NCBI GenBank assembly: GCA_030832235.1 | Contig: JAURJO010000484.1 | Span: forward strand, 1 to 26,528 | Length of the DNA: 26,528 nt | Source of the DNA: Verrucomicrobiota bacterium | Lineage (GTDB): Bacteria; Verrucomicrobiota; Verrucomicrobiia; Opitutales; Opitutaceae | Reading direction: 5' to 3' | In this document: positions 1-9,000 of the stretch, piece after piece | Position numbering within the stretch: the first letter of the stretch is position 1 | Layout: each line of letters opens with the position of its first letter | Position numbers and translations under genes: made by a program | Notes under the pieces: model-generated | The model's database searches: none | What the model was told of the DNA's origin: nothing | Seen by the model: the letters and a program-made list of their open reading frames with translations, nothing else

Positions 1-1
1 G

Positions 2-634
2 GCCAGCCACGCCGAGACCTCCGTCTCCCGCGCGATGCGGGCGCTGGTGGAGCGCGATGACGCCCTCGCGCGGAAGGTCGAGACCGACGACAACATCCTC
101 GACCAGTTCGAGATCGAGATCGACGATACCGCGATCCACCTTCTCGCCAAGGCTCCCCTCGCGACCGAGCTGCGGCTCATCACCGTCGCGATGAAGATCT
201 CCCACAACCTCGAGCGGGTCGGCGACGAGGCCGTGACCATCGCGCGCCGCGCCGTCGAGCTGAACACCGAGCCCCAGCTCAAGCCCTACGTCGACCTGCC
301 GCGCATGGCCACGATGTCCCTCGAGATGCTGCGCGCGGCTCTGACGGCGTTCGTGAACCGCCAGCCCGAGGTCGCCCGCGCGGTGATTCCGCGCGACTCC
401 GAGGTGGACGAGCTTAATCGTCAGCTGCACCGCGAACTTTCGAGTTATATGATCGAGCGCCCCACGACCATCACCCGCTGCCTGCGGCTGATGGTGATCT
501 CGAAGGCGTTGGAGCGCATAGCGGACCACGCGACCAACATCGCCGAGGAGGTCGTCTACCTTTACGAGGCCAAGGACATCCGCCACACCGACGCCAAGCG
601 CGCCGGCCATGAAACCGAAAATCCTGCTGGTTGA
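2..634 (+). CDS. phoU: PhoU phosphate-transport regulator, 5' truncated by the window edge
   Basis: About 210 residues are visible; the frame is open to the first bases, so the true start lies upstream and perhaps 15-25 residues are missing. The text shows the two repeated PhoU helical bundles: an ALVERDDALARKVETDD stretch followed by acidic metal-binding-type helices, then LRLITVAMKISHNLERVGDEA, and in the second half LRLMVISKALERIADHATNIAEE. The paired ER(V/I)GDEA and ER(I/A)DHATNIAE motifs are the family hallmark. PhoU is known to restrain the Pst phosphate transporter and PhoR/PhoB signalling when phosphate is sufficient. Its stop lies inside the next gene, giving a 26-bp overlap with the PhoB-type regulator, which implies co-transcription and coupled translation. 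Upstream pst genes are likely but not visible. Confidence 0.95.
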   Translation, partial: ASHAETSVSRAMRALVERDDALARKVETDDNILDQFEIEIDDTAIHLLAKAPLATELRLITVAMKISHNLERVGDEAVTIARRAVELNTEPQLKPYVDLPRMATMSLEMLRAALTAFVNRQPEVARAVIPRDSEVDELNRQLHRELSSYMIERPTTITRCLRLMVISKALERIADHATNIAEEVVYLYEAKDIRHTDAKRAGHETENPAG

Positions 635-1295
635 CGACGAGCCCGACGCCCTCGAGGTGCTCGGGTTCCGCCTGCGCGAAGCGGGTTTCACCCCGATCCT
701 CGCGAAGGACGGTGTGCGCGCGATCACCGCGGCCCGGGACGAGCGTCCCGCTTTGATCGTCCTCGACGTCATGTTGCCCGAGGTCGACGGCCTCGAGGTT
801 TGCAAGATTCTGCGGCGCGATCCCGCCACTGCCGCGATCCCCATCCTGATGCTCACCGCGCGGGCGGCGGAGATGGACCGGGTGCTCGGGTTGGAGCTCG
901 GGGCCGACGACTACGTGACGAAGCCGTTCAGTCCGCGCGAGCTGGTGCTGCGCATCCGCAAGCTGCTCGCCCGCGCCAAGGCGTCGGAGGAGCCGGTGGC
1001 GCACCTCCGGTTCGGTGACCTGGAGATCGATGTGGCGCGGCACGCGGTCAGCGTGAAGGGCAAACCGGTGGAGCTCACGGCGACGGAATTCCGGCTCCTG
1101 GAGATCCTGGCGCGCCGGCGAGGCCGCGTGCAGACCCGCGACCGGTTACTGCAGGATGTCTGGGGTTACGACAACCCGATCGAGAGCCGCACGGTTGACA
1201 CGCACATGCGGCGGCTGCGCGAGAAGATCGGCGCGGCGGCTGATTATCTCGAGACGATCCGCGGGGTGGGTTACCGCTTCCGGGCGGAGGAATAG
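609..1295 (+). CDS. phoB: PhoB/OmpR-family response regulator
   Basis: A 228-residue two-domain regulator. The receiver (about residues 3-118) has the acidic pair D9-D10, phospho-acceptor D53 in the VLDVMLPEVDG motif, T83 and K105 (TKPF). The C-terminal winged helix (about 130-226) carries the OmpR/PhoB signature LTATEFRLLEILARRRGRVQ, then VDTHMRRLREKIG and the final RGVGYRF strand. It starts inside phoU, so it very probably regulates the phosphate-starvation regulon. No PhoR-like kinase follows; the downstream spacer is repeat-rich and non-coding. The PhoB name rests on phoU linkage; the OmpR-family assignment itself is secure. Confidence 0.9.
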   Translation: MKPKILLVDDEPDALEVLGFRLREAGFTPILAKDGVRAITAARDERPALIVLDVMLPEVDGLEVCKILRRDPATAAIPILMLTARAAEMDRVLGLELGADDYVTKPFSPRELVLRIRKLLARAKASEEPVAHLRFGDLEIDVARHAVSVKGKPVELTATEFRLLEILARRRGRVQTRDRLLQDVWGYDNPIESRTVDTHMRRLREKIGAAADYLETIRGVGYRFRAEE

Positions 1296-1330
1296 GCGGT
1301 AGAAGATCAGGAAAAACGCGGCTGAGTTTG

Positions 1331-1402
1331 CCCACGGAAGGCACGGAAGACGCGGAAGCGCAGGCAAGGGTAGACCACGAAAGGCAGGAAATTCACGAAA
1401 GG
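1331..1402. repeat. Degenerate CACGGAAG / CACGAAAGG direct repeats
   Basis: Three CRCGGAAG units follow each other at 1333-1358 with about 9-bp periodicity, and two CCACGAAAGG/TTCACGAAAGG units follow at 1374-1402. The stretch has no codon structure like its neighbours. Short intergenic tracts of this type (CCACGGAAGGCACGGAAG) recur in Opitutaceae-like genomes as I remember them; that is knowledge from memory, not a search. A small open frame running through it (1328-1534) is not credible as a gene. Confidence 0.55.
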
Positions 1403-1474
1403 GTGGTCGGCGCCTGGAGATTTGAGCGTGGGCGGTGCCTTGCCCGCTCGGTCTGTTGCTGGGTTTCGACCGAT

Positions 1475-1506
1475 CGGTGTCCGTCCGTGTTGATTCGTGA
1501 TTCAAC
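1475..1506 (-). repeat. Dispersed repeat unit, inverted copy of the 21441-21470 type
   Basis: The plus strand reads GTGTCCGTCCGTGTTGATTC here. Its reverse complement (GAATCAACACGGACGGACAC) is a close variant of the ACCACGGATGGACGCGGATG tract at 21441-21470. It therefore appears to be an opposite-orientation, diverged copy of the same family. Confidence 0.45.
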
Positions 1507-1590
1507 TCTCGGTGATCCGGTTCCGCACTCGTGATCGGCACGCCTCTCTTGCCTGTTCGTCCTCGGACGAGCCTGTGGGGGGCGGTCTTA

Positions 1591-1637
1591 ACCACGGAGG
1601 AACACGCAGCACCGGGTCTGGTGCAGCCGCAGCCGCG
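1591..1637 (+). repeat. Dispersed repeat, second copy of the 21441-21497 element
   Basis: This begins ACCACGGAGGAACACG and ends TGGTGCAGCCGCAGCCGC. The element at 21441-21497 has the same order, ACCACGGATGGACGCGG then TGGTGCAGCCGCGGCCGC, with a near-identical 18-base end and a similar length between the ends. That argues for a defined dispersed element rather than chance. The rest of 1296-1730 shows no gene; a small hairpin TCGTC-CTCG-GACGA lies just before the element. Confidence 0.5.
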
Positions 1638-1730
1638 AATCGTTCCCGGGGCATCTCCGCCGGAGCCGGCGCTGCTTCGAGTCCAAACCCGACCTTGACG
1701 CGACTGGCGGCGAACGGTGTCGATCGTGGT

Positions 1731-4175
1731 GTGATAGAGCCAATCAGAGGTCGCTTGCTGGTCGTCGGCTTTTTGCTCGCGGCGTTGGCGGCGGCCGGTT
1801 GCCAGCGGGCGCCCGGGACGGCGCAGGCCGCGGATGCAGGCTCGAGGATCTACACGCAAAAATGCGCGTCGTGCCACGGCGCCAAGGGCGAGGGTGTCGA
1901 GGGCAAGTATGCCGGCGCTCTGGCCGGTGACTGGTCCCTCGCGCGGCTGACTCGCTACACGGCGGCAAACATGCCCGACGACGCGCCGGAGACGCTCACC
2001 CCCGCGGAGGCGCATGCCGTGTCGGCTTATATCTTCGACGCGTTCTACTCACCGGCCGCGCAGGCGCGGATCCATCCCGTCCGTATCGAGCTCTCGCACC
2101 TGACCAACCGTCAATACGCGGTTACGGTCGCGGATTTGCTCGGTCAATTCGCGGTGCCCGCGGCGGGACGGGCGGCCCCGGCTCCGGCCGCAACTGAAGT
2201 AACTTCCGGTCTCGCCGCATCCTACTTTAATGTCGCGCAGCGCGGCCGCTTCGACCCGGCGAAGCTGGCGCACCACGGGACCGACGACACGGTCGACTTT
2301 GTTTTTCCCGAGAACGGTGAGCTACGCTCGCGTCTGGCGCTCCCGCCGCTTGACCGGCCGCCGACCCCCAATTCGACCGCCCCCGCCGGTTTCTCCGCGC
2401 AGTGGCGCGGGTCGATTTTCGCCGACGAGACCGGCGACCATGAGTTCGTGATCCGCACGCCCAACAGCGTGAGGGTCTGGATCAATGCCGATCCCGAACC
2501 GCGCGGCGGCTCGGAGCCCTCGCTCGACATCAACGTGTCGACGCCCGCGAGTCCGGATCATCGCGTGACCGTGCGGTTGCTTGGCGGCCGCAGCTACCCC
2601 ATCGCGATCGACTGGTGGGCGTTGCCGGAGAAAAACGGTTCCCCGGTCGTGCCGGCCATCTCCCTCCGCTGGAAGCCCCCGCACGGGAGCGAGCGCCCGG
2701 TTCCCGCGCGCAACCTCTCCACCGCTCGGGTCGCACCCACGTTCGTCGTGACGACGCGTTTCCCCGCCGATGACAGCAGCCATGGCTACGAGCGTGGGCT
2801 ATCGATGGCGAAGGCTTGGGAGGAAGCGACGACCAGCGCCGCCTTCGAGGTCTCCAACCATGTGGTCAAACGCGCCGAACGCCTCGCGGGCACGCGGCGT
2901 GAAGATCCGGACCGGGCGGCAAAGATCGAGGCCTTCGCCGGGCGCTTTGTCGCCGTCGCATTCCGGCGCCCGCTGACGCCCGAGGAAACCGGGCGCTTCG
3001 TCACCACGCTGTTCCGCGGTGCGCCCGACGCGGAGACCGGTCTCCGGCGCGTGGTGCTGTTCGCGCTGAAGTCGCCCCACTTCCTTTATCCCGAGCTGCC
3101 CGCACCGGAGGCCGATGGTATGCGCCGGGCGGCGCGACTCTCGTTCGCGCTCTGGGACTCCGCACCCGACGCCGAACTTGCCCGCGCGGCCGCGGAAGGT
3201 CGGCTGCGCACGCGCGAGGAGGTCGCCGCGCAGGCCGCGCGCCTCCTCTCCGATCCGCGGGCGCGGGCCAAGGTGGGGGAGTTCTTCCGGCAGTGGCTGC
3301 AGGTCCGCCACATCGAAGATCTGGGCAAGGACGGTAAACTCTTCCCCGAATTCACTCCCGAGCTCGTCGATGATCTTCGCGTCTCTCTCGACCTGTTTGT
3401 CGATGACGTCGTCTGGGGTGAGCGCTCCGATTTCCGGGAACTCCTGCGGGCGGAGCACCTTTTCGTGAACAACCGCCTCGCGGCTTTCTACGGCCTGCCC
3501 GGCCCGGCGGGCGCGGCGGGTCCGGGCGGATTCGGCCGCAGCAGCGCGCCAGCCGGTCAACGTTCAGGGGTGCTCACCCATCCGTATCTGCTCGCGGCGT
3601 TCTCCTACAAGGCGACGAGTTCGCCGATCCACCGCGGTGTCTTTCTCACGCGGAGCGTGGTCGGACGCGCGCTCAAGTCCCCGCCGGTCGCGCAGGCCTT
3701 CGACGAGACCGCGTTCGAGCACGGCATGACGATGCGGGAGAAGGTCACGAAACTCACGCGTTCCGAAAATTGCCAGGGCTGCCACTCGGTCATCAACCCG
3801 CTCGGGTTCAGTCTGGAGCACTTCGACGCGGTCGGCCGCTTCCGGACGACGGAGGCCGGGCGACCGGTCGACGCCGCCAGCGATTTCGCCGACGACGATC
3901 GCGGGGCGGTGCGGTTCGCCGGGGCGCGCGATGTCGCCGAGTTCGCGATCGCCAGCGAGCGCGCCAACCGCGCCTTCATCGAGCAGCTCTTCCAGTACCT
4001 GGTGAAGCAGTCGCCGCGCGCCTACGGCTCGGGAACCGCCGCGCGCCTGCGGGATTCTTTCGTCGCCTCGGGTTACAATCTCCGCCAACTCATGGCCGAG
4101 ATCGCGACGCTCGCCGCGCTTCACGGCACCGAGTCGACGGTCTTCGCCGCCAACCCAACGCCCCGCGCCCCATGA
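1731..4175 (+). CDS. Secreted PA14-containing c-type cytochrome lipoprotein (DUF1587/1595/1592/1588/1585)
   Basis: The frame is open from 1497, but everything before about 1700 is repeat-like spacer. I chose the GTG at 1731 because it directly precedes a lipoprotein signal (LLVVGFLLAALAAAGC, Cys24); the TTG at 1755 is an alternative. From GTG the protein has 814 residues. Order: cytochrome c motif CASCH (45-49); DUF1587 (about 118-138, LTNRQYAVTVADLLG); a PA14-like carbohydrate-binding domain (about 160-330); DUF1595 (about 400-455, FRRPLTPEE); DUF1592 (about 465-590); DUF1588 (about 608-715) with a second haem motif CQGCH (681-685); DUF1585 to the C-terminus (about 728-800). The architecture is typical of planctomycete/verrucomicrobial secreted proteins of unknown reaction. 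It overlaps the DUF1552 gene by 4 bp. Confidence 0.85.
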   Translation: MIEPIRGRLLVVGFLLAALAAAGCQRAPGTAQAADAGSRIYTQKCASCHGAKGEGVEGKYAGALAGDWSLARLTRYTAANMPDDAPETLTPAEAHAVSAYIFDAFYSPAAQARIHPVRIELSHLTNRQYAVTVADLLGQFAVPAAGRAAPAPAATEVTSGLAASYFNVAQRGRFDPAKLAHHGTDDTVDFVFPENGELRSRLALPPLDRPPTPNSTAPAGFSAQWRGSIFADETGDHEFVIRTPNSVRVWINADPEPRGGSEPSLDINVSTPASPDHRVTVRLLGGRSYPIAIDWWALPEKNGSPVVPAISLRWKPPHGSERPVPARNLSTARVAPTFVVTTRFPADDSSHGYERGLSMAKAWEEATTSAAFEVSNHVVKRAERLAGTRREDPDRAAKIEAFAGRFVAVAFRRPLTPEETGRFVTTLFRGAPDAETGLRRVVLFALKSPHFLYPELPAPEADGMRRAARLSFALWDSAPDAELARAAAEGRLRTREEVAAQAARLLSDPRARAKVGEFFRQWLQVRHIEDLGKDGKLFPEFTPELVDDLRVSLDLFVDDVVWGERSDFRELLRAEHLFVNNRLAAFYGLPGPAGAAGPGGFGRSSAPAGQRSGVLTHPYLLAAFSYKATSSPIHRGVFLTRSVVGRALKSPPVAQAFDETAFEHGMTMREKVTKLTRSENCQGCHSVINPLGFSLEHFDAVGRFRTTEAGRPVDAASDFADDDRGAVRFAGARDVAEFAIASERANRAFIEQLFQYLVKQSPRAYGSGTAARLRDSFVASGYNLRQLMAEIATLAALHGTESTVFAANPTPRAP

Positions 4176-5488
4176 ACCCGATTCACCGCCGAGAGTTTCT
4201 CCGCCGCGCCGGCCTGTCCGCCGCCGTACTGCCGTTCATCACCGGCCTGCCGAGTCTCGCGCTCGCCGCGCCGGCGCGGCCGCGGCAGCGGCTGATCGTG
4301 GTTTTCACGCCCAACGGCACGATTCCATCCGAGTTCTGGCCTGACGCGACCGGGCGCGACTTCGCGCTGAAGCGGATCCTCCAGCCGCTGGCTCCGCACC
4401 GCGAAAGGCTGCTCACCCTGCAGGGCATCTCCAACCGCATCCGCGGCGATGGCGACGGCCACATGCGCGGCATGAGCTGCCTGCTGACGGCCATCGAGCT
4501 GCTGCCTGGAAACATCATGGGCGGTTCGGGCCAACCCGCGGGATGGGCCAGCGGCATCTCGATCGACCAGGAAATCAGGAATTTTTTCCAGTCCAGGGAG
4601 AACACCCGCACGCGGTTCGGCTCGCTGGAGTTCGGCGTCGGCGTGCAGGACCGGGCCGACCCCTGGACGCGCATGTCCTACGCCGGCTCCGGCAAGCCGG
4701 TCGCGCCGATCTCCGACCCGTACCAGATGTACGAGAAACTTTACGGTCGCACCAAGGACCGGGAGAGCCTGCGCAGCGTGCTCGATCCGCTGCGGGGCGA
4801 ACTTTCCCGCGTGCGCGGTCTGGTGAGCGCGGAGGACCGCCGGATGCTCGAGGAGCACGAGACGCTCGTGCGACAGCTGGAGCGCGAACTGGCCGACGGG
4901 ACCGGCGCGGAACTCCGTCACGCGCCGCCCCAACTCGAGCGTGGTATTGCAGCCGACCAGAACGATCAGGTGCCGCGGCTCAGCCGGATGCAGATCGACC
5001 TGCTGGTGAACTCGCTTGCGAATGACATGGCCCGTGTCGGCACGCTGCAGTACACGAAGTCCGTGGGCGGCGCGCGCATGAACTGGCTCGGCATCACCGA
5101 CGGCCACCATGGTCTTTCCCACGAGCCCGACAGCGACGCCGCCGCGCAGGAAAAGCTGATCAAGATCAACGAGTGGTTCGCCGGCGAGGTGCGCTATCTG
5201 GCGGACCGTCTCGCGGCGACGCCCGAGCCCGGTGGCGGGGGGTCGATGCTGGACCACACTCTGATCGTGTGGACGAACGAGCTCGGCAAGGGCAACAGCC
5301 ACACCCTCGACAACATCCCGTTTGTGCTCGTCGGCGGAGGCTTCGGCTTCGGCATGGGCCGCGCGCTGAAGTTCGACAAAGTCCCGCACAACCGCCTGCA
5401 CCTCGCGTTGGCGCACGCCGTGGGCCACCGCATCGAGACCTTCGGCAAGGCCGACTTCTGCAACGGCGGCCCGCTGGTCCTGGGCTGA
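4172..5488 (+). CDS. DUF1552 protein with Tat signal
   Basis: A 438-residue protein starting at the ATG that overlaps the previous stop (ATGA), so the two are translationally coupled. The N-terminus RREFLRRAGLSAAVLPF is a twin-arginine signal, predicting export of a folded, possibly cofactor-bearing protein. The body matches DUF1552 (VVFTPNGTIPSEFWPD near the start, LLTLQGISN, then VWTNELGKGNSHTLDNIPFVLVGGG near the C-terminus), a fold related to the sulfatase/DUF1501 group. DUF1592-family cytochromes and DUF1552 proteins are usually adjacent in Planctomycetes and Verrucomicrobia, consistent with a common periplasmic function; the reaction is unknown. An open frame extends back to 3770 but only inside the cytochrome gene and is not used. 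Confidence 0.88.
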   Translation: MNPIHRREFLRRAGLSAAVLPFITGLPSLALAAPARPRQRLIVVFTPNGTIPSEFWPDATGRDFALKRILQPLAPHRERLLTLQGISNRIRGDGDGHMRGMSCLLTAIELLPGNIMGGSGQPAGWASGISIDQEIRNFFQSRENTRTRFGSLEFGVGVQDRADPWTRMSYAGSGKPVAPISDPYQMYEKLYGRTKDRESLRSVLDPLRGELSRVRGLVSAEDRRMLEEHETLVRQLERELADGTGAELRHAPPQLERGIAADQNDQVPRLSRMQIDLLVNSLANDMARVGTLQYTKSVGGARMNWLGITDGHHGLSHEPDSDAAAQEKLIKINEWFAGEVRYLADRLAATPEPGGGGSMLDHTLIVWTNELGKGNSHTLDNIPFVLVGGGFGFGMGRALKFDKVPHNRLHLALAHAVGHRIETFGKADFCNGGPLVLG

Positions 5489-6003
5489 CGCGGGCCTCCG
5501 TGGACCACGTGCGGTTTGCACGCGGTCAGAGGAATAGTTCGGGGCCGCCGATTCGTGTCACTCGGGCAGGATTCACCCATGTTGGCCGCGACCAGACCGC
5601 GATCCGTCTGAAATCTCGCGGCTTGCCCGCCGGCAACCACGAGGTCCTTGGTCGCATCTCGCATCCCGATGCTTCCCGCGGGTGAGTAACCGGGAGGGAC
5701 ATGGATCAGTCGGGCCATGGGTAGCCGAGGCTGTTTGCCCTGGATTTTAGCCCGAGCCGACGGCCGACGTATCGTCCTGATGGTTCCATCCTTTTCGTAC
5801 GAAGGGGCAGTGAAGGAGGAAGGCTCGGCGAAGGAGGGCCCGCGGCGGAATGCGCCGGAAGCATCATTTAACCTCCCCCCCCCCGGATGCTGCCCCGCGG
5901 ACTGTCCGTCTTCGTTGCGTGAGAGTGATTCTCGACCCGCCCGCGAACACCCCGCCACCTTGGGCCGTTTCGCACGTCCGGCTCCACGTACCTTCCGTCC
6001 CCT
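5489..6003. other. 515-bp spacer with small hairpins and a C10 run; no convincing gene
   Basis: No plus-strand reading frame here looks coding. Between about 5590 and 5675 there are several perfect short stems: CAGAC/GTCTG (5593-5610), TTGCC/GGCAA around a CGCC loop (5623-5636) and GCATC/GATGC (5654-5672). The minus strand stays open through about 5530-5720 with a protein-like composition, but third positions are less GC-rich than in the real genes. A run of ten C lies at 5875-5884. The last bases before the receptor gene are pyrimidine-rich (CCTTCCGTCCCCT). The segment may hold a structured RNA or the relic of a mobile element; I cannot identify it. Confidence 0.4.
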
Positions 6004-9000
6004 ATGACCACGTCCCTCCGCCCACTGTTACGCTTACTGGCGCCGAGCCTGCTCGGCCTTGTCCTCCTGGCCGGACTCCGCGCCGCCGATGCCGGCTCCG
6101 GCGTCGTGACAGGAGTCGTTTCCAACGCGGCGACCCGGGTTTATCTCGAAAAAGCGGAGGTGAAGATCGGCAACCGCAGTGTGCTCACGGACCGCGAGGG
6201 TGCCTTCACGATCGCGGGGGTGCCCGCCGGCTCCGCCACCGTGACCGTTTCCTACACCGGCCTCGATGAGGCCACGCAGACGGTGGAAGTGATCGCCGGC
6301 CGGACGGTGCGGAGTGATTTCGCGCTGACGTCCGCGATCTATCGGTTGGACGCGTTTGTCGTCGCCTCGGAAATCGAGGGCAATGCGGCCGCCATCAACA
6401 CGCAGAAGAAATCGGACAGCTTCATGCAGGCCATCTCGGCGGATACGCTGGGCAACGTGGCCGAAGGCAACATCGGCGAGTTCCTGCGCTACGTGCCGGG
6501 CATCCAGGTGAACTTTTCCAACGCCGATGCGAGCACGGTGTCGATGCGCGGTCAGGAGCCGGAGGCGACGTTGTTCACGTTTGACGGCCAGATTCCCGCC
6601 GCCGCCGGCACGCCGCCGCGTTCGAGCACGGGCAGTTCCGACGCCTCCAGCCGGGCGTTTGAGTTCTCGCAGGCGACGATCGCCAACATCGAGACGGTGG
6701 AGGTCTTCAAGGCGCCGCCGCCGTGGATGTCGCCGTCGACCGGCGGCGTGGTGAATGCGGTGACCAAGAACGCGTTCGCCCAGAAGGGCCGGCGCTTCAG
6801 CACCACGCTCACGCTCTCGGCCAACAGCGAGATGCTGCACTGGACGATGGACGGTCCCGGCTCGCGGCCGACCCACCGGATCAAGCCCGGTGGCGGCGTG
6901 AATTACTCGGAGGCCTTCCTGCACAACACGCTCGGACTCTCGCTGTCCTATTTCGAAAGCAACGTGATCAACCCGAGCCATAACTACGGGATGACCTACT
7001 CGCCCTTCACCGCCGGCACGGTCGCGAATCCGCTCACCGAGCAATCCCGTTTCAACGTCAACACGTTCACGCTGGTCGACGGGCCGCAGGTGAAGAACCG
7101 CCGCACGCTCAGCCTCAACGCGGACTACAAGCTGGGCGCCCACACCGTCCTGAAGCTCCGCACCTCGGCGAACACCTACCTGAGCCAGAACCGCAGCCAT
7201 ACCTTCCGCGTGAAGCCCGGCAGCATCGACCCGGCCTCGACAACCACCGACGCGACCTTGCGCAACGCCCTGGTCGACGTCTTCAACGACTACAGCGACT
7301 CGGTGAGCGCCAGCTACGGCTTCGTCGGCGCGGTCGAGCACCGCTACGGGCCGTGGAAGGTCGATTACTCGGCGAATTACTCGAAGTCGGATTCGAAGGT
7401 CACCGACCTGCCGGCGATGATCCAGTCGATGCAGTTCAACCTCGTGGCCGCCGACGCGATCACGGTGCGCATGACCGCCAGCCCCGACACTCCGGCGCCG
7501 CTCTCGCTCGTGCAGACGACCGGACCCGACCTGTACGACCTGGCGAGCTACAACAGCCGCAAGAGTTTCTCCCTGCAGACCTCGCCGCGGTTCCAGAACG
7601 ATCGCACGTGGAATTTGAAGGCCGACGTTCGCCGCGCCTTCGACGGGTTGCGCTTTCCGCTCGAACTGCGCGCGGGACTCGGGCTCTACCAGTTGCACCG
7701 GCGCAAGCAGGCCGGCCAGATCGTGCTCAACTACGTCGGCCCGGACGGCATCGCCAACAACGCCGATGACCCCCAGCTGAGCGCCGCGCAGTTCGCCAAG
7801 ACCACCTATGGCGACAAATTTCTCTACGGCATCCGCACGCCGCCACTCGTCGACCCCTACAAGTTCGCCGAGTTCATGAAGGCCAACCCGAATGCCGTGC
7901 AGGATATCCAGGCCGCGAATGTCCAGCGGCAGATCGTCAACACGCAGCAGATGGCGCAGGACGTCACCTCGGCCTACCTGGCCGGCACCGCACGGCTCAG
8001 TTCCCGGCTGACGGTGGTCGGGGGCGTTCGCGCGGAGGAGACGGAGAATTACGTGCGGGGCGCCCTCCGGCAGAACTCGCTCGGCGCCGGCCTGCCCTCG
8101 ACCTCGAAGGCGTATTACCAGGCGGTCTACTCGAAGACGCAGCGCGCCACGAGCAACTACACCGACTACTTCCCGAATCTGCAGACCACCTATCGGTTCA
8201 CGCCGGACTTCCTGTTCCGCGGGGCGGTGACGCGCTCGATGTCGCGGCCGGGCGTGCAATCGATTTTGCCCAACACGACCGTCAATGACACCGCCGTCAT
8301 CCCGAATGTCAGCGTGAACAACACCGGCCTGCTCCCGACCTACTCGCGCAACATCGACCTGCAGTTCGAGCTCTACACGCGACCGGCGGGCACGATCACC
8401 CTCGGCTGGTTCCGCAAGACCATCACGAACTACATCATCAACGACGTGTCCATGATCGAGCCCGGCAACGACAACGGCTTTGAAGGCCAGTACGCCGGAT
8501 ACACGCTCAACACCCAGGAGAACGGCGGCAAAGGTGAGTTCGAGGGCCTTGAGGTCTCCGCCCGCCAGGGATTGCGGAACCACCTGAAGGCCCTGCCCGA
8601 GGTGCTCCGGAACTGGGAGGTGTTCGGCGGCTACAACAAGAACACCAAGGGGCAGGCTCCCAACCGCTCCGGCATTGTCACCAAGCCCCTCGCGCCGAAC
8701 TACTACGACTGGAACGCCAACTGGGGCATCAACTACACGACGCCGCGCCGTCTGCTGCGCTTCGAGCTGCGCACCACGATCTTCCCGCAGGCGATCACCA
8801 CGGCCGCATCGGCCACCGACCTCCGTCCGGTGTTCGAATCCCGCCACCAGCGCTGGGATGCCAACGTGCGCTGGCAGATCAGCCGCATCTACACGGTCGA
8901 ACTCAACGGCTCCAATCTGACCAACGACTCCTGGCGGAATTTCTACCAGGGCGGTCGCAACACCTCGCGGCGCACCTTCGGCACGAACTATGCGCTGTCG

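Noticed and set aside
1331..1402. Possible CRISPR array
   Set aside because: Units are only 8-11 bp, imperfect, and without spacers of constant length; no cas gene is nearby.
1328..1534. Small plus-strand frame after the PhoB-type regulator
   Set aside because: It consists of the CACGGAAG-type repeats and has no coding character.
1497..1730. N-terminal extension of the cytochrome lipoprotein
   Set aside because: It would place 78 repeat-derived residues before a lipoprotein signal peptide that must be near the N-terminus.
3770..4171. N-terminal extension of the DUF1552 protein
   Set aside because: It overlaps the cytochrome gene in another frame and would bury the twin-arginine signal inside the protein.
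4121..5521. A 466-codon minus-strand frame opposite the DUF1552 gene
   Set aside because: Composition is that of an antisense shadow (Arg, His, Ala, Val rich) and it has no recognisable domain.
5530..5720. Cobalamin-type riboswitch before the TonB receptor
   Set aside because: The B12-box pattern is absent on the plus strand; a vaguely similar GGTGAATCC-like string is only on the opposite strand.
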